Shown here piece by piece: positions 1-9,623 of a DNA stretch of 64,000 nucleotides. Source of the DNA: Acinetobacter rudis (GTDB lineage Bacteria; Pseudomonadota; Gammaproteobacteria; Pseudomonadales; Moraxellaceae). The stretch covers positions 62,001 to 126,000 of the forward strand of contig NZ_BBRX01000017.1 of the NCBI RefSeq assembly GCF_000829675.1, given 5' to 3'. The stretch's first letter is position 1, and each line of letters starts with the position of its first letter. Made by a program: the position numbers and the translations under genes. The notes beneath the pieces were generated by a model, which had not been told where the DNA came from, did not search any database, and saw nothing but the letters and a program-made list of their open reading frames with translations.

Positions 1-537
1 AAAGTTTGGATCAGAGCTTGATACCGCGACATATAAAGGTGCGACATATAAACACACAGCATTCACTTCGTTTAACGTATGATAAATTGGTGGACGAATA
101 AACCCAATATCAATCTCACCACTCTGTATCGCCTCAATTTGAGCCTCAGAAGAAAGCGTATTCAACTCGATACTAATGTCATACTCTTCACAAAGTTGAT
201 CTAAAAGCTGCAGTTTTTTTTGATCTAAAATAATACTACTCGAATGGCTAAGCTTTAACGTTCTATTTTCACCTCGACTGATTCCCTTTGCTAACTCAAT
301 CGAATGATTAAAATAATCCAGATTTTTTTTTATATTTTTATAAAGAAAAGACCCAGCAGCGGTTAATTTAATTCTCTTCTCAGATCGATCAAAAATAATA
401 AAACCCAGTTCATCTTCTAAATTCTTTATTTGACGGCTCAAGGCAGATTGGGCAATAAATAGTTTTTCTGAAGCTGAGATAAAACTCCCTTCTTCAACAA
501 TTTTAACCAGATAAGTGCATTGTTTGAATGTTAACAT
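1..537 (-). CDS. LysR-family transcriptional regulator, C-terminus cut off by window edge
   Basis: The frame opens at an ATG at 537 and runs without a stop to base 1, giving 179 residues. The first 60 or so form a typical LysR winged helix-turn-helix: a helix with SFISASEKLFIAQSALSRQI, then NLEDELG and LF-type DRSEKRIKLTAAG. The following segment begins the periplasmic-binding-protein-like effector domain (ILDQKKLQLLDQL, then GEIDIGFIRPP). LysR proteins are about 300 residues, so roughly 120 are missing to the left. It is divergent from a tiny reading frame at 634. The target and the effector cannot be told from this fragment. Confidence 0.9.
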   Translation of the reverse strand, partial: MLTFKQCTYLVKIVEEGSFISASEKLFIAQSALSRQIKNLEDELGFIIFDRSEKRIKLTAAGSFLYKNIKKNLDYFNHSIELAKGISRGENRTLKLSHSSSIILDQKKLQLLDQLCEEYDISIELNTLSSEAQIEAIQSGEIDIGFIRPPIYHTLNEVNAVCLYVAPLYVAVSSSDPNF

Positions 538-633
538 ATCTCATAATTAGATAGGTGGGGATTATTTCTATATTAGATTAGATCATTAAATTCTTATATC
601 TTTTTATCAGATTTTCTCTGAGTTGAAATAAAG

Positions 634-765
634 ATGGCGATTAAATATAAAATTACTCTATTCGTTGTGATGGCTATTATCTGCTTACTTGCCCAATCTT
701 TTGATACCTATATGGGAACGAGCAATCTCAAAAAAGACTCAGGAATAGATCAGCTTATTGATTAA
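634..765 (+). CDS. Possible 43-residue single-span membrane peptide
   Basis: An ATG at 634 opens a 43-codon frame with a hydrophobic stretch (ITLFVVMAIICLLAQSF) followed by a polar tail rich in D, K and S. The frame lies 96 bases from the divergent LysR gene, the usual place for a LysR target. Only a weak purine-rich stretch precedes the start. It could be a real small membrane protein, the decayed N-terminus of a transporter (MFS proteins often begin in this way), or chance. No function is assigned. Confidence 0.35.
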   Translation: MAIKYKITLFVVMAIICLLAQSFDTYMGTSNLKKDSGIDQLID

Positions 766-982
766 CAAAGACACTCCTCTCCCTTGTTCTCATTGCATCA
801 TCTGTGCGATGCAATGCCAAATGAGTCGATGATTTAAGTCATATCATCCTCATTTAATTGAGCTTCTTATACTGCAAATATGGATCTAATATTTTCATGA
901 ACCATAAAGCATCTTAGCGGCAAATCACAAACTGTTTGGGCATTCCAGCGCATAACGATTGAACAAGGGAATACCGGCTTCA

Positions 983-1303
983 TTACTCAGCAATGATGTC
1001 GTAATAAAGGTCATCCAAACACAGCACAGTAGCAATTTTTTTGCCTTCAATTTCGATAGGAACGTGAATCACTGTACGAATCAGTTGTGTCCCTATTTTC
1101 TCCTCATAACGATGAATACGCACTTGCTCAGCAATCACTTCCGCACTTTTTAAATATTCAATAAAGTTTGGGTCATAACCCTTTTGCTTTTTAAAATCAG
1201 AAAAGCACTGCTCCCCCACAGACATGTCTTGCTTCGCCCAAGTCGTAGTACTTAAACCAAACAACATTAGAATCGCCAGTAAAGAAGAGAGTAACTTTTG
1301 CAT
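983..1303 (-). CDS. Small exported protein of unknown function
   Basis: The 106-residue product has a clear Sec signal peptide: MQKLL, a hydrophobic core (SSLLAILMLFGLS) and a cleavage-like TTWAKQ, giving a mature protein of about 83 residues. The mature part holds two cysteines (in GEQCFSDF and VLCLDD) that could form a disulphide in the periplasm. It ends in an acidic DDLYYDIIAE. It lies downstream of the TSUP permease gene on the same strand with a gap of 90 bases, so cotranscription is possible but not shown. I do not recognise the family. Confidence 0.75.
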   Translation of the reverse strand: MQKLLSSLLAILMLFGLSTTTWAKQDMSVGEQCFSDFKKQKGYDPNFIEYLKSAEVIAEQVRIHRYEEKIGTQLIRTVIHVPIEIEGKKIATVLCLDDLYYDIIAE

Positions 1304-1393
1304 TTTATTTCAGCCTAAATCATCAAAACACCCGCAGCTATCCTGAGTTTCATCGCCCCATTCAAGATGTGGAACATACCTGTATATTTATTT

Positions 1394-2161
1394 TTAAATC
1401 CAAAAAATTTGGTAAGCTAAACGACAAATCAACACGCTCACCAGAATTAAAAATAGAATACGAATAAATCCGCTACCATATTTTAGTGCAACCTTAACAC
1501 CGACAATTGCCCCGAGGACATTGGCAACCGCCATGGTCAAACCATATTGAAATAACACATGACCAGCTGGAACAAAGAAACTCAGTGCAGCAAAATTAGT
1601 CATAAAATTGGCAATTTTAGACAGTGCCGAAGCATGTAAAAAATCCACTTTTAAATAACGAATAAAATAAAAAATAAAAAAGCTACCCGTACCTGGGCCG
1701 AAAATACCATCATAAAAGCCAATCAGTACACTTCCCACAGCAGCCAGAACCAGCACTTGTGTTGTGATCACTTGCTCAACGTGATCTTGGCCGAATTGTT
1801 TTTTTAAAAATGTGTAGATCGCAATCACGATCAGCATGACAAGGACTAAAGGTTTGAGCACATCCGTGGCAATATAACTGACACACATTGCCCCTATATA
1901 AGAGCCCAACCCTGCAAATATAGCGATGACGAATAACAATCGCCAAGGAATACGTACACGGCGCATAAATGAAAAGGCCGCTGAAGCAGTGCCACAAATT
2001 GACGCGAGTTTATTGGTACCAAAGATCGTCGCAGGTGCTGTAGAGGGAAATGCCCCCATTAATGCTGGAATTTGAATTAATCCACCACCTCCTACAGCTG
2101 CATCTATTGCGCCGGCGCAGAAGGCAAAGAACACCAAGGTCAGGATTAAATCAAATTCCAT
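1394..2161 (-). CDS. TSUP (TauE/SafE) family anion permease
   Basis: The 255-residue inner-membrane protein has about eight hydrophobic segments. It carries the two family repeats, with glycine-rich GAIDAAVGGGGLIQIPAL at the N-terminus and GFYDGIFGPGTGSFFIF in the second half. Members of this family move sulfite, sulfoacetate or other organosulfur and carboxylate anions. The substrate here cannot be read from sequence. It follows truB on the same strand after a gap of 66 bases. Length and layout fit a complete, functional protein. Confidence 0.9.
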   Translation of the reverse strand: MEFDLILTLVFFAFCAGAIDAAVGGGGLIQIPALMGAFPSTAPATIFGTNKLASICGTASAAFSFMRRVRIPWRLLFVIAIFAGLGSYIGAMCVSYIATDVLKPLVLVMLIVIAIYTFLKKQFGQDHVEQVITTQVLVLAAVGSVLIGFYDGIFGPGTGSFFIFYFIRYLKVDFLHASALSKIANFMTNFAALSFFVPAGHVLFQYGLTMAVANVLGAIVGVKVALKYGSGFIRILFLILVSVLICRLAYQIFWI

Positions 2162-2227
2162 ACTTATCTACTCTTATCATGCGATGACTGATCATTACTT
2201 CATCACTAATCAGCTTGATTATTCACT

Positions 2228-3133
2228 TTAGAGATTAAGAACACGTTTCGGGATTAAACGTTTTCGGTCACTAATTTCTGCTAAACCTAAGCAACGCTCA
2301 CCATCAAACACTAAAACTTGTGCTTCAGCCGTATGATCAATATTACTTTCCATACCTCGACTAAAGTACTCTGCACGACCTTCTGGCGCTTGTATTTGCG
2401 GTAAATGTGCAACTGGCGCATAGCATGGCAATAATAAAGCTTCTCGCTCAGCCTCAGTTAACGACTCTAAATATTCAATGGTGTATTCAGGCAATAACTC
2501 AAAGTCACCTGTTTGAACACGGTGAAGATAGGTTAAATGGCCCACTGTGCCTAATGCCTTAGCAATATCTTCACCCAGTACGCGAATATAAGTGCCTTTA
2601 CTACAACAAATATCTAGTCGAATACTATTCTGATCGAAATCAATCAACTCGATCAAAGGTACATGGATAGGACGAGCTTCTCGTTCTACCTCAATCCCTT
2701 TACGTGCCAACTCATATAAAGGACGACCTTGTTTTTTTAAGGCTGAATACATTGGGGGGATTTGCTCAGTCTCTCCCAAGAACTTAGCAAGTACCTGTTC
2801 AATCAAAGCTGCACTGAGTTCTGGAACTGATTTCTCTTCAAGCACTTCACCTTCAACATCACCAGTCGTGGTACAACGACCCAGCTGAATCACGGTGTGA
2901 TAGCGTTTATTAGAATCAAGTAAAAAATGAGAGAACTTGGTCGCCTCACCTAGACAAATTGGTAACAGGCCACTCGCCAAAGGATCAAGTGCTCCTGTAT
3001 GACCGGCTTTCTCTGCACGAAATAAATAGCGAACTTTTTGTAAGGCAGCATTAGAGCTTAAGCCCAAAGGCTTATTTAAAAGAAATACACCGCTAATGTG
3101 ACGACGCTTTATTTTGGGACGTGCTGTATTCAT
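2228..3133 (-). CDS. truB: tRNA pseudouridine-55 synthase TruB
   Basis: This enzyme converts U55 to pseudouridine in the T-loop of tRNAs. The 301-residue protein has the family signature [15 protein letters not shown] with the catalytic Asp at residue 50. [14 protein letters not shown] precedes it, and the C-terminal region looks like a PUA-type RNA-binding extension. In many bacteria truB follows rbfA, but here it lies downstream of the rplS operon, beyond a strong hairpin terminator at 3258-3292. It therefore probably has its own promoter. The start ATG at 3133 gives the expected N-terminus. Confidence 0.96.
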   Translation of the reverse strand: MNTARPKIKRRHISGVFLLNKPLGLSSNAALQKVRYLFRAEKAGHTGALDPLASGLLPICLGEATKFSHFLLDSNKRYHTVIQLGRCTTTGDVEGEVLEEKSVPELSAALIEQVLAKFLGETEQIPPMYSALKKQGRPLYELARKGIEVEREARPIHVPLIELIDFDQNSIRLDICCSKGTYIRVLGEDIAKALGTVGHLTYLHRVQTGDFELLPEYTIEYLESLTEAEREALLLPCYAPVAHLPQIQAPEGRAEYFSRGMESNIDHTAEAQVLVFDGERCLGLAEISDRKRLIPKRVLNL

Positions 3134-3257
3134 AAAAAAGCTGAGTTAATCCAAGGTGTGCTCATGTTAACAATTCAGATGAAAGATTTATAGAACAAAG
3201 CACAATAAAGCAGTTCATTAAATGAAAGTTATCTGGCCAACTTAAATTATTTTTAAC

Positions 3258-3292
3258 CAAAAAAAAAATGCGCCAATTGGCGCACTTTTTTC
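3258..3292 (-). terminator. Rho-independent terminator of the rpsP-rplS operon
   Basis: A perfect palindrome, TGCGCCAATTGGCGCA (3269-3284), is followed on the minus strand by a run of T and preceded by a run of A. It could also act in the other direction. It lies just past the rplS stop codon. Confidence 0.9.
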
Positions 3293-3311
3293 TGCAAATA
3301 AACGCGGTTGA

Positions 3312-3683
3312 TTAACCTTGTTTACGAGCTGGCAATTTTTCACGAATACGAGCAGCTTTACCAGACAATTCACGTAGGTAGTAAAGTTTAGCACGACGAA
3401 CGTCACCACGACGTTTCACTTCGATTTTAGCAACGATTGGTGAATGTGTTTGGAAAACACGTTCAACACCAACACCGCTAGAGATTTTGCGAACAGTGAA
3501 AGCAGAGTTCAAGCCACGGTTTTTCTTAGCGATTACAACACCTTCAAATGCCTGAAGACGTTCACGCTCACCTTCTTTTACTTTTACTTGAACGATGACT
3601 GTATCACCTGGTGCAAAAGCAGGAATATCTGTTTTTAACTGTGCATTTTCAACAGCTTGTACTAAAGGATGTTTACCACTCAT
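3312..3683 (-). CDS. rplS: 50S ribosomal protein L19
   Basis: L19 sits at the interface of the 30S and 50S subunits. The 123-residue product starts at the ATG at 3683 ([12 protein letters not shown]). A good Shine-Dalgarno GGAG lies nine bases upstream, which rules out the longer in-frame start 111 bases further up. Family features are [20 protein letters not shown] and the basic C-terminus KLYYLREL. It is the last gene of rpsP-rimM-trmD-rplS, a conserved operon joining two ribosomal proteins to a ribosome-maturation factor and a tRNA methylase. Confidence 0.97.
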   Translation of the reverse strand: MSGKHPLVQAVENAQLKTDIPAFAPGDTVIVQVKVKEGERERLQAFEGVVIAKKNRGLNSAFTVRKISSGVGVERVFQTHSPIVAKIEVKRRGDVRRAKLYYLRELSGKAARIREKLPARKQG

Positions 3684-3828
3684 TGTGGGAATCTCCAATA
3701 TGTGCAGATCAGAAGAGGTCTGATGACTGCTGGGGATAGAGGCTAAACGCATATCGACCCGGTTATCTTTCCCTTTTATTGTTGACCTTTTCAAACAATA
3801 AAGGGCCTGTCTAGAGAGATTTAAAACC

Positions 3829-4569
3829 TTAAGATTCTAAATCTTTGAGCCATTTCTTTTGCTGCTTAGTCAGTTCCACCTGTTCAACCAATTCAGGTCG
3901 ACGCTGTTGTGTACGCTGATAGCGTTGCAAAAACCGCCACTTTTCAATATTTGCATGATGCCCAGACTTTAAAACCTCAGGCACATCCAAACCTTCAAAA
4001 TGGTCTGGCTTGGTATATTGTGGGCAATCTAAAAGACCATCCACAAAAGAATCTTGCTCCGCTGATTGCTCATCAGACATTGCATTCGGTAAACGCCGAA
4101 TAATACTGTCTAACAACACCATCGCAGGGAGTTCACCACCCGATAAAACATAATCACCAATCGACCATTCTTGATCGACATATTTCTGGATCAAACGCTC
4201 ATCGACACCCTCATAACGGCCACACAACACAATCAAACCGTCATATTTGACAAATTGTTGTACCGCGGGTTCATTTAAGGTCTTGCCTTGTGGTGACATA
4301 TACACCACGGGGACATGAACACATCCTGCTTGCTTTGCAAGCTGTTTGGCATGCTGAATCGCTTTGGACAGAGGTTCTGCCATCATCACCATACCTGGAC
4401 CACCACCAAATGGACGTTCATCCACTCTTTTGTAGTTGCCCTCAGCAAACTCACGAGGATTAATACAATCAACTTGTATCAATTCACGCTTTGCTGCGCG
4501 TCCGCTAATGCCGTAGGCTGTAATCGCTTCAAACATTTCAGGAAAAAGCGTTATGACTGCAAAATACAC
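3829..4569 (-). CDS. trmD: tRNA (guanine-37-N1)-methyltransferase TrmD
   Basis: TrmD methylates G37 next to the anticodon, using S-adenosylmethionine, and so prevents +1 frameshifting. The 246-residue protein has the SPOUT-class trefoil-knot motifs [15 protein letters not shown] and [15 protein letters not shown] and the N-terminal [14 protein letters not shown]. The size matches the family. It lies between rimM and rplS in the ribosomal operon with short gaps and the same direction. Confidence 0.97.
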   Translation of the reverse strand: MYFAVITLFPEMFEAITAYGISGRAAKRELIQVDCINPREFAEGNYKRVDERPFGGGPGMVMMAEPLSKAIQHAKQLAKQAGCVHVPVVYMSPQGKTLNEPAVQQFVKYDGLIVLCGRYEGVDERLIQKYVDQEWSIGDYVLSGGELPAMVLLDSIIRRLPNAMSDEQSAEQDSFVDGLLDCPQYTKPDHFEGLDVPEVLKSGHHANIEKWRFLQRYQRTQQRRPELVEQVELTKQQKKWLKDLES

Positions 4570-4611
4570 CGCAGACTCCTCAATTTTTCCTGCTGTGTTG
4601 GTCCTTTCGGA

Positions 4612-5160
4612 CTAATAATCTACGCCCCAATTTACGTAGATACGACCAGCTTCGAGATCAACTCGCTGTACCACATCTTTGTGCCATGGAATCATACGTT
4701 CCTCACCATCAATGCTCTCTGCCGTTGCATGAACGACCATTACATCATTGGCACCTGTTTCGAATAATTCGTGAATTTTCCCGAAATTAATTTCTTGTTC
4801 TTGCTCATCGAGGCCCAGTACAACTAAACCTTTCAAATCAGACCAATAATATTCATCGACCCCAGGTTGAGGTAACTGTGATTTGGCAATCCAGATATTA
4901 GCGCCAACTAAGCTATCCGCCATTGTGCGATCAGAGACGCCCTTTAGCGAAGCCACCAAGCCTTTGCCATGTGGTTTCCAACGTTTAACATCTACTGTTT
5001 GCCAACCTGCTTTAGTTTCAACAAACCAAGGAAGGTAATCAAACACGTTGCTCATAGGTTCTGTATTGGAATAGACCCAGAGCCACCCATTTAATCCATA
5101 TGCTGAACGTAACTGTCCAATCTGAATACGATCTTCCGGAACATTCTGTGCTGGTGTCAT
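4612..5160 (-). CDS. rimM: 16S rRNA processing protein RimM
   Basis: RimM binds ribosomal protein S19 and helps maturation of the 30S head. The 182-residue product has the N-terminal barrel (IQIGQLRSAYGLNGWLWVYS) and the C-terminal PRC barrel ending MIPWHKDVVQRVDLEAGRI, both typical. It lies 13 bases after rpsP and 42 bases before trmD, so translation is probably coordinated with them. Confidence 0.97.
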   Translation of the reverse strand: MTPAQNVPEDRIQIGQLRSAYGLNGWLWVYSNTEPMSNVFDYLPWFVETKAGWQTVDVKRWKPHGKGLVASLKGVSDRTMADSLVGANIWIAKSQLPQPGVDEYYWSDLKGLVVLGLDEQEQEINFGKIHELFETGANDVMVVHATAESIDGEERMIPWHKDVVQRVDLEAGRIYVNWGVDY

Positions 5161-5173
5161 GGGTTACCTACAC

Positions 5174-5431
5174 TTATGCAGTTGCAGCAGCTTTTTTAGC
5201 TTGAGCAGCTAAAGAAGCAACACGTTCAGACGGCTGAGCGCCCAAAGCAACCCAATGTGCAAAACGATCAGCGTCTAAACGAAGTTTTTCTGCTTGACCT
5301 TGAGCTGTAGGGTTGAAGAAACCAATACGTTCGATGAAACGACCGTCACGCGCATTGCGGCTATCAGTTACAATAACTTGATAGAACGGACGTTTTTTAG
5401 CACCACCGCGTGCTAGGCGAATTACTACCAT
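5174..5431 (-). CDS. rpsP: 30S ribosomal protein S16
   Basis: S16 is an early assembly protein of the 30S subunit. The 85-residue product opens [20 protein letters not shown] and contains [18 protein letters not shown], both hallmarks of the family. It is the first gene of the rpsP-rimM-trmD-rplS operon. The 238 bases upstream are AT-rich and should hold the operon promoter. A TTTCAC / TAAAAT pair with a 17-base spacer, near 5490-5520 on the minus strand, is a candidate, with low certainty. Confidence 0.97.
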   Translation of the reverse strand: MVVIRLARGGAKKRPFYQVIVTDSRNARDGRFIERIGFFNPTAQGQAEKLRLDADRFAHWVALGAQPSERVASLAAQAKKAAATA

Positions 5432-5669
5432 GTTAATACTCTCACATGAAGGAAAAACTTTTCAGATTCGGTTGAACCTAAAAAGGCGGATATTTTACGA
5501 TATTTTAAAGATAAGTGAAAGCTCAATATTTGAGTTATCCGCAATTTTGAATTTATTCTTTTAAATTTATCCCCATTTCCATCATTTACTTCATGCCGAT
5601 CCACTGATTTTCTTTGTATCATTTTTATACTGACTTTTGTTTATTGCCCTAAAAATCTAAGTACAAAAT

Positions 5670-7202
5670 TCACTCAAGTTTCGCCTCTGACCAACTCAGC
5701 CGCTGTAATACCAGACTAAACTTAAGGCACTGACTGTTCTTGGAAGGAGTAACTTGGCAAAAACCTGATGGTATATTGAATAGATTGAATAGAACATCTG
5801 CCCAGATATTTTGTTCAATGATCACAGATACCTCTTTTCCACCCCTTCCCTTACCAAGTAAAACAGACTGACTTGGCACCTCACTCGGCCTTGAGTAATT
5901 GCAGGTTTGAGGGGTCAAACAGAAGCGGTATAAATACATCTGAGCTGGTGTAGTTCTATCCTGACACCCTTTCCTTGATGCGCTGACCTGCGAACCCACT
6001 TGATTTTGCTCTGATGTTTGATACACATGTGCATATAGCACATCGTTCATTACTAAAATTTCGCCTAAACCAACAACGCTTTGAGTAGATTGAGTTTGAG
6101 GAGCATATGGATACCACCAACCGTAGGCATCTTGATCCTTCTGATTATCTGTATTTTGAGCAGTCGATTTCCAACGCACAAGTTTATCTAGACTAATATT
6201 CAATGTATTGAGCTGGTCTGTGTGATACAAATCAGTACGGCTAATATCATGGTCATTAAGCACAAATAAGCCATCTTGCACTTTAAGCACATCTAATCCA
6301 GTAAAATTAAAACGGCTAGACTGTAGTGCTACACGGACAAAGAGCGCTTGCTGATTAGATTTATGATGAAGAGATATACTCGGCATTTGATAAAAGCGAG
6401 GACTTCCACCCTGTGCTTGATGCACATCCAAAATCCGCACAACACGTCTCACCAAGGGCTGAGCCTGATTGTCGAAATCTACGCGGAAAACTTGCCCACC
6501 TAAATCACCAAAATATAATGCATCGACCAAGCCATCAGCATCGCGATCAATCGTATTAATCTGTGACACCACACTATATTTTAATTCTGTATGGTATGTC
6601 GCCTGTACTGCGCCTAACGGACTACTTGCTCTTGCACTCGCCCACCAAAGCAAGTCTCCACTATGAGCATCAAACATATAGACACCAGCCCCCACAGCCA
6701 AATCAGGATCATAATGAGGACATTGATAACCTTGGTGATGAAACTGAGTATCACGGCAGTTCACCTGTGTAGTTGCATCATAACCACCTCCCACAAACAG
6801 CACCAACTTAAGCTGACCTTTCCAGCTCACATAAGCTAAGCTAGGTTTAGACCAACTCTGCCCCATGTACTGTAGTGCTGCAAAACTTTTCCTTGTATTT
6901 CCAACAATTACTTGCTGTTGTTCTGGCTCAATACTAAATAATGTTGTTCTGTTTTTAGCGCCAACAATATAAGCATGGTAACCGCGCCCCTGTTCACCTT
7001 CTCCAGCATAAGCAAGCTTCGTCCCCATCCCCACAGGCCAGATTGTTTCTTCAACACTGAATGTATGCTGTTGCGCCAGATTTGTAGCCTCACACTGAGC
7101 TTTAAGACCATCCTCGACGACATTCCCGCGCCCCACACCAACCACCACGGCAGCCAAAACGCCGAACAAGGACACTAGGGCGAGTTTTATTTTTTTATTC
7201 AT
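5670..7202 (-). CDS. Short PilY1-like protein (C-terminal beta-propeller only)
   Basis: The product resembles the C-terminal beta-propeller of PilY1/PilC, the tip adhesin and retraction regulator of type IV pili. Propeller-like phrases include LFVGGGYD, GAGVYMFDAHSGDLLWWAS and YFGDLGGQVFRVDF. A calcium-loop motif DRDADGLVD precedes the last of these, matching the Ca-binding site of PilY1. PilY1 is usually above 1000 residues with an N-terminal vWA-like domain. This one is only about 510 residues and starts directly with a signal anchor (IKLALVSLFGVLAAVVVGV). I prefer the ATG at 7202. A TTG at 7232 overlaps the pilX stop and would add ten residues, several acidic. It is the last gene of the minor-pilin operon. 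Confidence 0.8.
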   Translation of the reverse strand: MNKKIKLALVSLFGVLAAVVVGVGRGNVVEDGLKAQCEATNLAQQHTFSVEETIWPVGMGTKLAYAGEGEQGRGYHAYIVGAKNRTTLFSIEPEQQQVIVGNTRKSFAALQYMGQSWSKPSLAYVSWKGQLKLVLFVGGGYDATTQVNCRDTQFHHQGYQCPHYDPDLAVGAGVYMFDAHSGDLLWWASARASSPLGAVQATYHTELKYSVVSQINTIDRDADGLVDALYFGDLGGQVFRVDFDNQAQPLVRRVVRILDVHQAQGGSPRFYQMPSISLHHKSNQQALFVRVALQSSRFNFTGLDVLKVQDGLFVLNDHDISRTDLYHTDQLNTLNISLDKLVRWKSTAQNTDNQKDQDAYGWWYPYAPQTQSTQSVVGLGEILVMNDVLYAHVYQTSEQNQVGSQVSASRKGCQDRTTPAQMYLYRFCLTPQTCNYSRPSEVPSQSVLLGKGRGGKEVSVIIEQNIWADVLFNLFNIPSGFCQVTPSKNSQCLKFSLVLQRLSWSEAKLE

Positions 7203-7228
7203 CTCGTTTCTACTGTCATCACTTCTCT

Positions 7229-7906
7229 TCAAGCGATCCTTTGTAGTCTCCCTGATAAGCTATAAATTGCCTGCTGAACATTGAACCTCACATTCATTTG
7301 AGATAAACAAATTTGAGCCTGTAACTTCGAGCGCTGTAAACAAGCAGCAATGCTTGCCAAGGACTGAAGCCCCAACTGCGGTAAAATGGAAATCACTGTA
7401 ATTTCATAGTGCTGATTGAGATGTGGAGCAACACTTTGACCTAAACTCATCGCCTCAGGTGTCGCTAAAAATGGCGTTAACCTGTTGCGATTCAGTTCGA
7501 TATAAAACTGTGAAAGCCCCCTAAATGACTCCTTTTCAACATGATCAGCTTGGCAAAATCCTCGATGAGTACTTAGCTTTCCGTGTGAATCAATTACTCC
7601 CATCTGCTCCACATCAATGACACTCGCTGATGCGTCATAACAAAATATTAATTCATGCTGTACATGTTGCTCGTCACTAAAGTACTCCCATACGCCATGC
7701 CAAGCCTTCGGTTGATGAATCAGCTGCACATCTTCCAAAGCAAATAAAACCGCATCCGAGTTTTGCCAAAGCAAAGTATAAATATGTCCTTGGCGTGCTT
7801 GTCGCAACCCTAAGTAACTTGAGTTGATCGCGATTACAGTGATGATGGCGATCAATAGACTTACAACCATCACGACCACTAAAGTTGCACCACTCTGCCT
7901 ATTCAT
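7229..7906 (-). CDS. pilX: Minor pilin PilX-like protein
   Basis: The product is a 225-residue PilX-type minor pilin component thought to prime type IV pilus assembly. The N-terminus RQSGATLVVVMVVSLLIAII is the characteristic PilX membrane helix, which lacks the usual Phe-Thr-Leu start of major pilins. Cysteines in the C-terminal half (FCYDA, GFCQA, ACLQR, ICLSQ) could form disulphides. The start overlaps the end of pilW by eight bases, so the two are probably translationally coupled. Confidence 0.85.
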   Translation of the reverse strand: MNRQSGATLVVVMVVSLLIAIITVIAINSSYLGLRQARQGHIYTLLWQNSDAVLFALEDVQLIHQPKAWHGVWEYFSDEQHVQHELIFCYDASASVIDVEQMGVIDSHGKLSTHRGFCQADHVEKESFRGLSQFYIELNRNRLTPFLATPEAMSLGQSVAPHLNQHYEITVISILPQLGLQSLASIAACLQRSKLQAQICLSQMNVRFNVQQAIYSLSGRLQRIA

Positions 7907-8888
7907 TTAGCACGGCCTTGGGCTGTAGTTTTTGTGTATTCCTTAAAGCCACAACCTGACTCACTACTTGTCTTAAATAATATGGATATTGTTGCTGTGA
8001 GCTTAAACTCACCATCTGATCTAACAACATATAGCGCTTTTGTCCATCTGCTTGAGACTTCATTGTGCTGGGCATACTGGCGCGTATTAAAAAGCCAAGC
8101 TCTATCGATATAATCTGATAAAAAGGCTGTTGATCTATGACCAATGCAGCCATCAATGTCTGGTACTGATTCACTGTCATATAAGCCAATCGACCATCGG
8201 GTGCTTGTACACCTAGACGTAGTTTAAAAGCCTCAACTCTTTTAACTAGTTGCTGCCCACCACCGTTTAAACCATGGATATTTGTATCACCCGGTCGATA
8301 CCAACCACTTTCACAAAACAAAGAATACCCAGTGGGTTCATTGGGGATTTGCTGTGGATCTGGGGCAACGAAATAACGATTGACAATAACCTTTGCTTTC
8401 TCAACATCAGCAGCATTCTCCTCAATTTGCCGCCCTTCACAATCAACGCCAGCAATATAGCTTTTTTTGATATTTTGCTTGATCTGATTGCTCTGTCTGA
8501 ACTGAAAAAATGGCCGGTATTGAATTAACAATTGATCACTTTTTTCTAAAGTTCCAGCTTCGCTATATGCTTGTTGTGTTGCCAAGTCTTTAATATTTTG
8601 TTGAATACTCTCAGGCAAATTAGCTTGACTAAAAATGATGCCTGAACCATTGACTTGATTATTTATCTGTCCGCCTGAAGGCATATTAAAATTACTTTGT
8701 CTTATATCCTGAGTAAGTATTGCCAAGCCCCAGTAAGCATGTTGTTGCACTTCGTCTAAAGCATATTGTGAATGTAACATTCGCTGCGCACTTATCAGCA
8801 TCGTAACCGCAGCTAACATCACAATTAAGCCTAGAACTAAAGCAATGATCAGCTCCAACAAGCTAAATCCAGCAGAACTAGCCCACAT
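7899..8888 (-). CDS. pilW: Minor pilin PilW-like protein
   Basis: The 329-residue type IV pilus minor pilin has a short leader MWASSAG, then the prepilin-peptidase site with FSLLELIIALVLGLIVML after it (cleavage after Gly-7, Glu at mature position 5). The rest is a globular domain of the PilW type. It overlaps pilV by 11 bases and pilX by eight. The packing argues for one transcript pilV-pilW-pilX-pilY1-like. Confidence 0.88.
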   Translation of the reverse strand: MWASSAGFSLLELIIALVLGLIVMLAAVTMLISAQRMLHSQYALDEVQQHAYWGLAILTQDIRQSNFNMPSGGQINNQVNGSGIIFSQANLPESIQQNIKDLATQQAYSEAGTLEKSDQLLIQYRPFFQFRQSNQIKQNIKKSYIAGVDCEGRQIEENAADVEKAKVIVNRYFVAPDPQQIPNEPTGYSLFCESGWYRPGDTNIHGLNGGGQQLVKRVEAFKLRLGVQAPDGRLAYMTVNQYQTLMAALVIDQQPFYQIISIELGFLIRASMPSTMKSQADGQKRYMLLDQMVSLSSQQQYPYYLRQVVSQVVALRNTQKLQPKAVLNE

Positions 8889-9411
8889 AGGGATAAGCTT
8901 CTACAACTAAACAGTGCGCATCGGGATAATCGTTTCGAGCATGAATACATTCAGTCATTGGCGGTTCGGCTTGATCGACCTTCTTATGTCGCCATGCCAC
9001 ATAAATACATTGCCGTTTTTTCGTTGAACTTTGACAAGGTAAAATTGCAATTTGCATCGCCCGCTCTTGTGCCTTATGGCTCACTTGAACAAAGTCAAAT
9101 TCCGCCATCGCCCCTGAAGAGCACGGTATTGCCAAAGTACAAGTCACAGTTGAATTTATTGTAGAAAAATTCACTTTTTGCATAAAACCTTGGGGATTAA
9201 CTCGTATTCGTTCAGCCATGTCTTTCGCCAGATTAACCGCATCAATATAATGACTTGCCTCCTGAGCAGCATGCATAGCCCTCACCTGCAAAGCGGCATA
9301 TCCAAGTACACTGATCGAAAGCAGTAGTAAGGCCAAAAGCACTTCAACTAGCCCCAAACCGTGTTGATTAATGTGATTGCTTGGATCTGAAATAATATCC
9401 ATACAGCGCAA
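8878..9411 (-). CDS. pilV: Minor pilin PilV-like protein
   Basis: The 177-residue minor pilin has the cleavage site HG followed by LGLVEVLLALLLLSISVLG, with Glu at mature position 5. The leader is about 18 residues. Two in-frame ATGs, at 9411 and 9402, are possible starts. It is the first gene of the minor-pilin operon. Pseudomonas and many Acinetobacter clusters also carry fimU/fimT upstream and pilE downstream, and neither is present here: upstream comes ettA, downstream rpsP. Confidence 0.87.
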   Translation of the reverse strand: MRCMDIISDPSNHINQHGLGLVEVLLALLLLSISVLGYAALQVRAMHAAQEASHYIDAVNLAKDMAERIRVNPQGFMQKVNFSTINSTVTCTLAIPCSSGAMAEFDFVQVSHKAQERAMQIAILPCQSSTKKRQCIYVAWRHKKVDQAEPPMTECIHARNDYPDAHCLVVEAYPYVG

Positions 9412-9550
9412 TGTCTACGTTCAAATCGTCCAAAAAATAATAGCGGTTCTATTTCTCATACCAAGTAAATACTGACTAGATGTAGCGAAAAGCAGATTGC
9501 TAGTTTTCTATGCATCACCTCAACACAAGATTCATCATAATTTAGGCATA

Positions 9551-9578
9551 AAAAATCCCAGCCTAAGCTGGGATTTTT
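9551..9578 (-). terminator. Rho-independent terminator of ettA
   Basis: A 12-base stem (AAAAATCCCAGC with GCTGGGATTTTT) has a four-base loop. It lies between the ettA stop and the pilV start, and it has T-runs on both strands. Confidence 0.88.
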
Positions 9579-9623
9579 AATCACACCTGAGTTACCTGAA
9601 GCACTCAGATTTTGATAGCTCAA

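Noticed and set aside
4315..4767. Plus-strand 150-codon frame opposite trmD and rimM
   Set aside because: It is antisense to two clearly recognised genes and has no protein-like pattern.
5670..7202. PilY1-like gene as a pseudogene
   Set aside because: The frame is intact, with signal anchor and propeller calcium loop, so it is listed as a short but complete protein.
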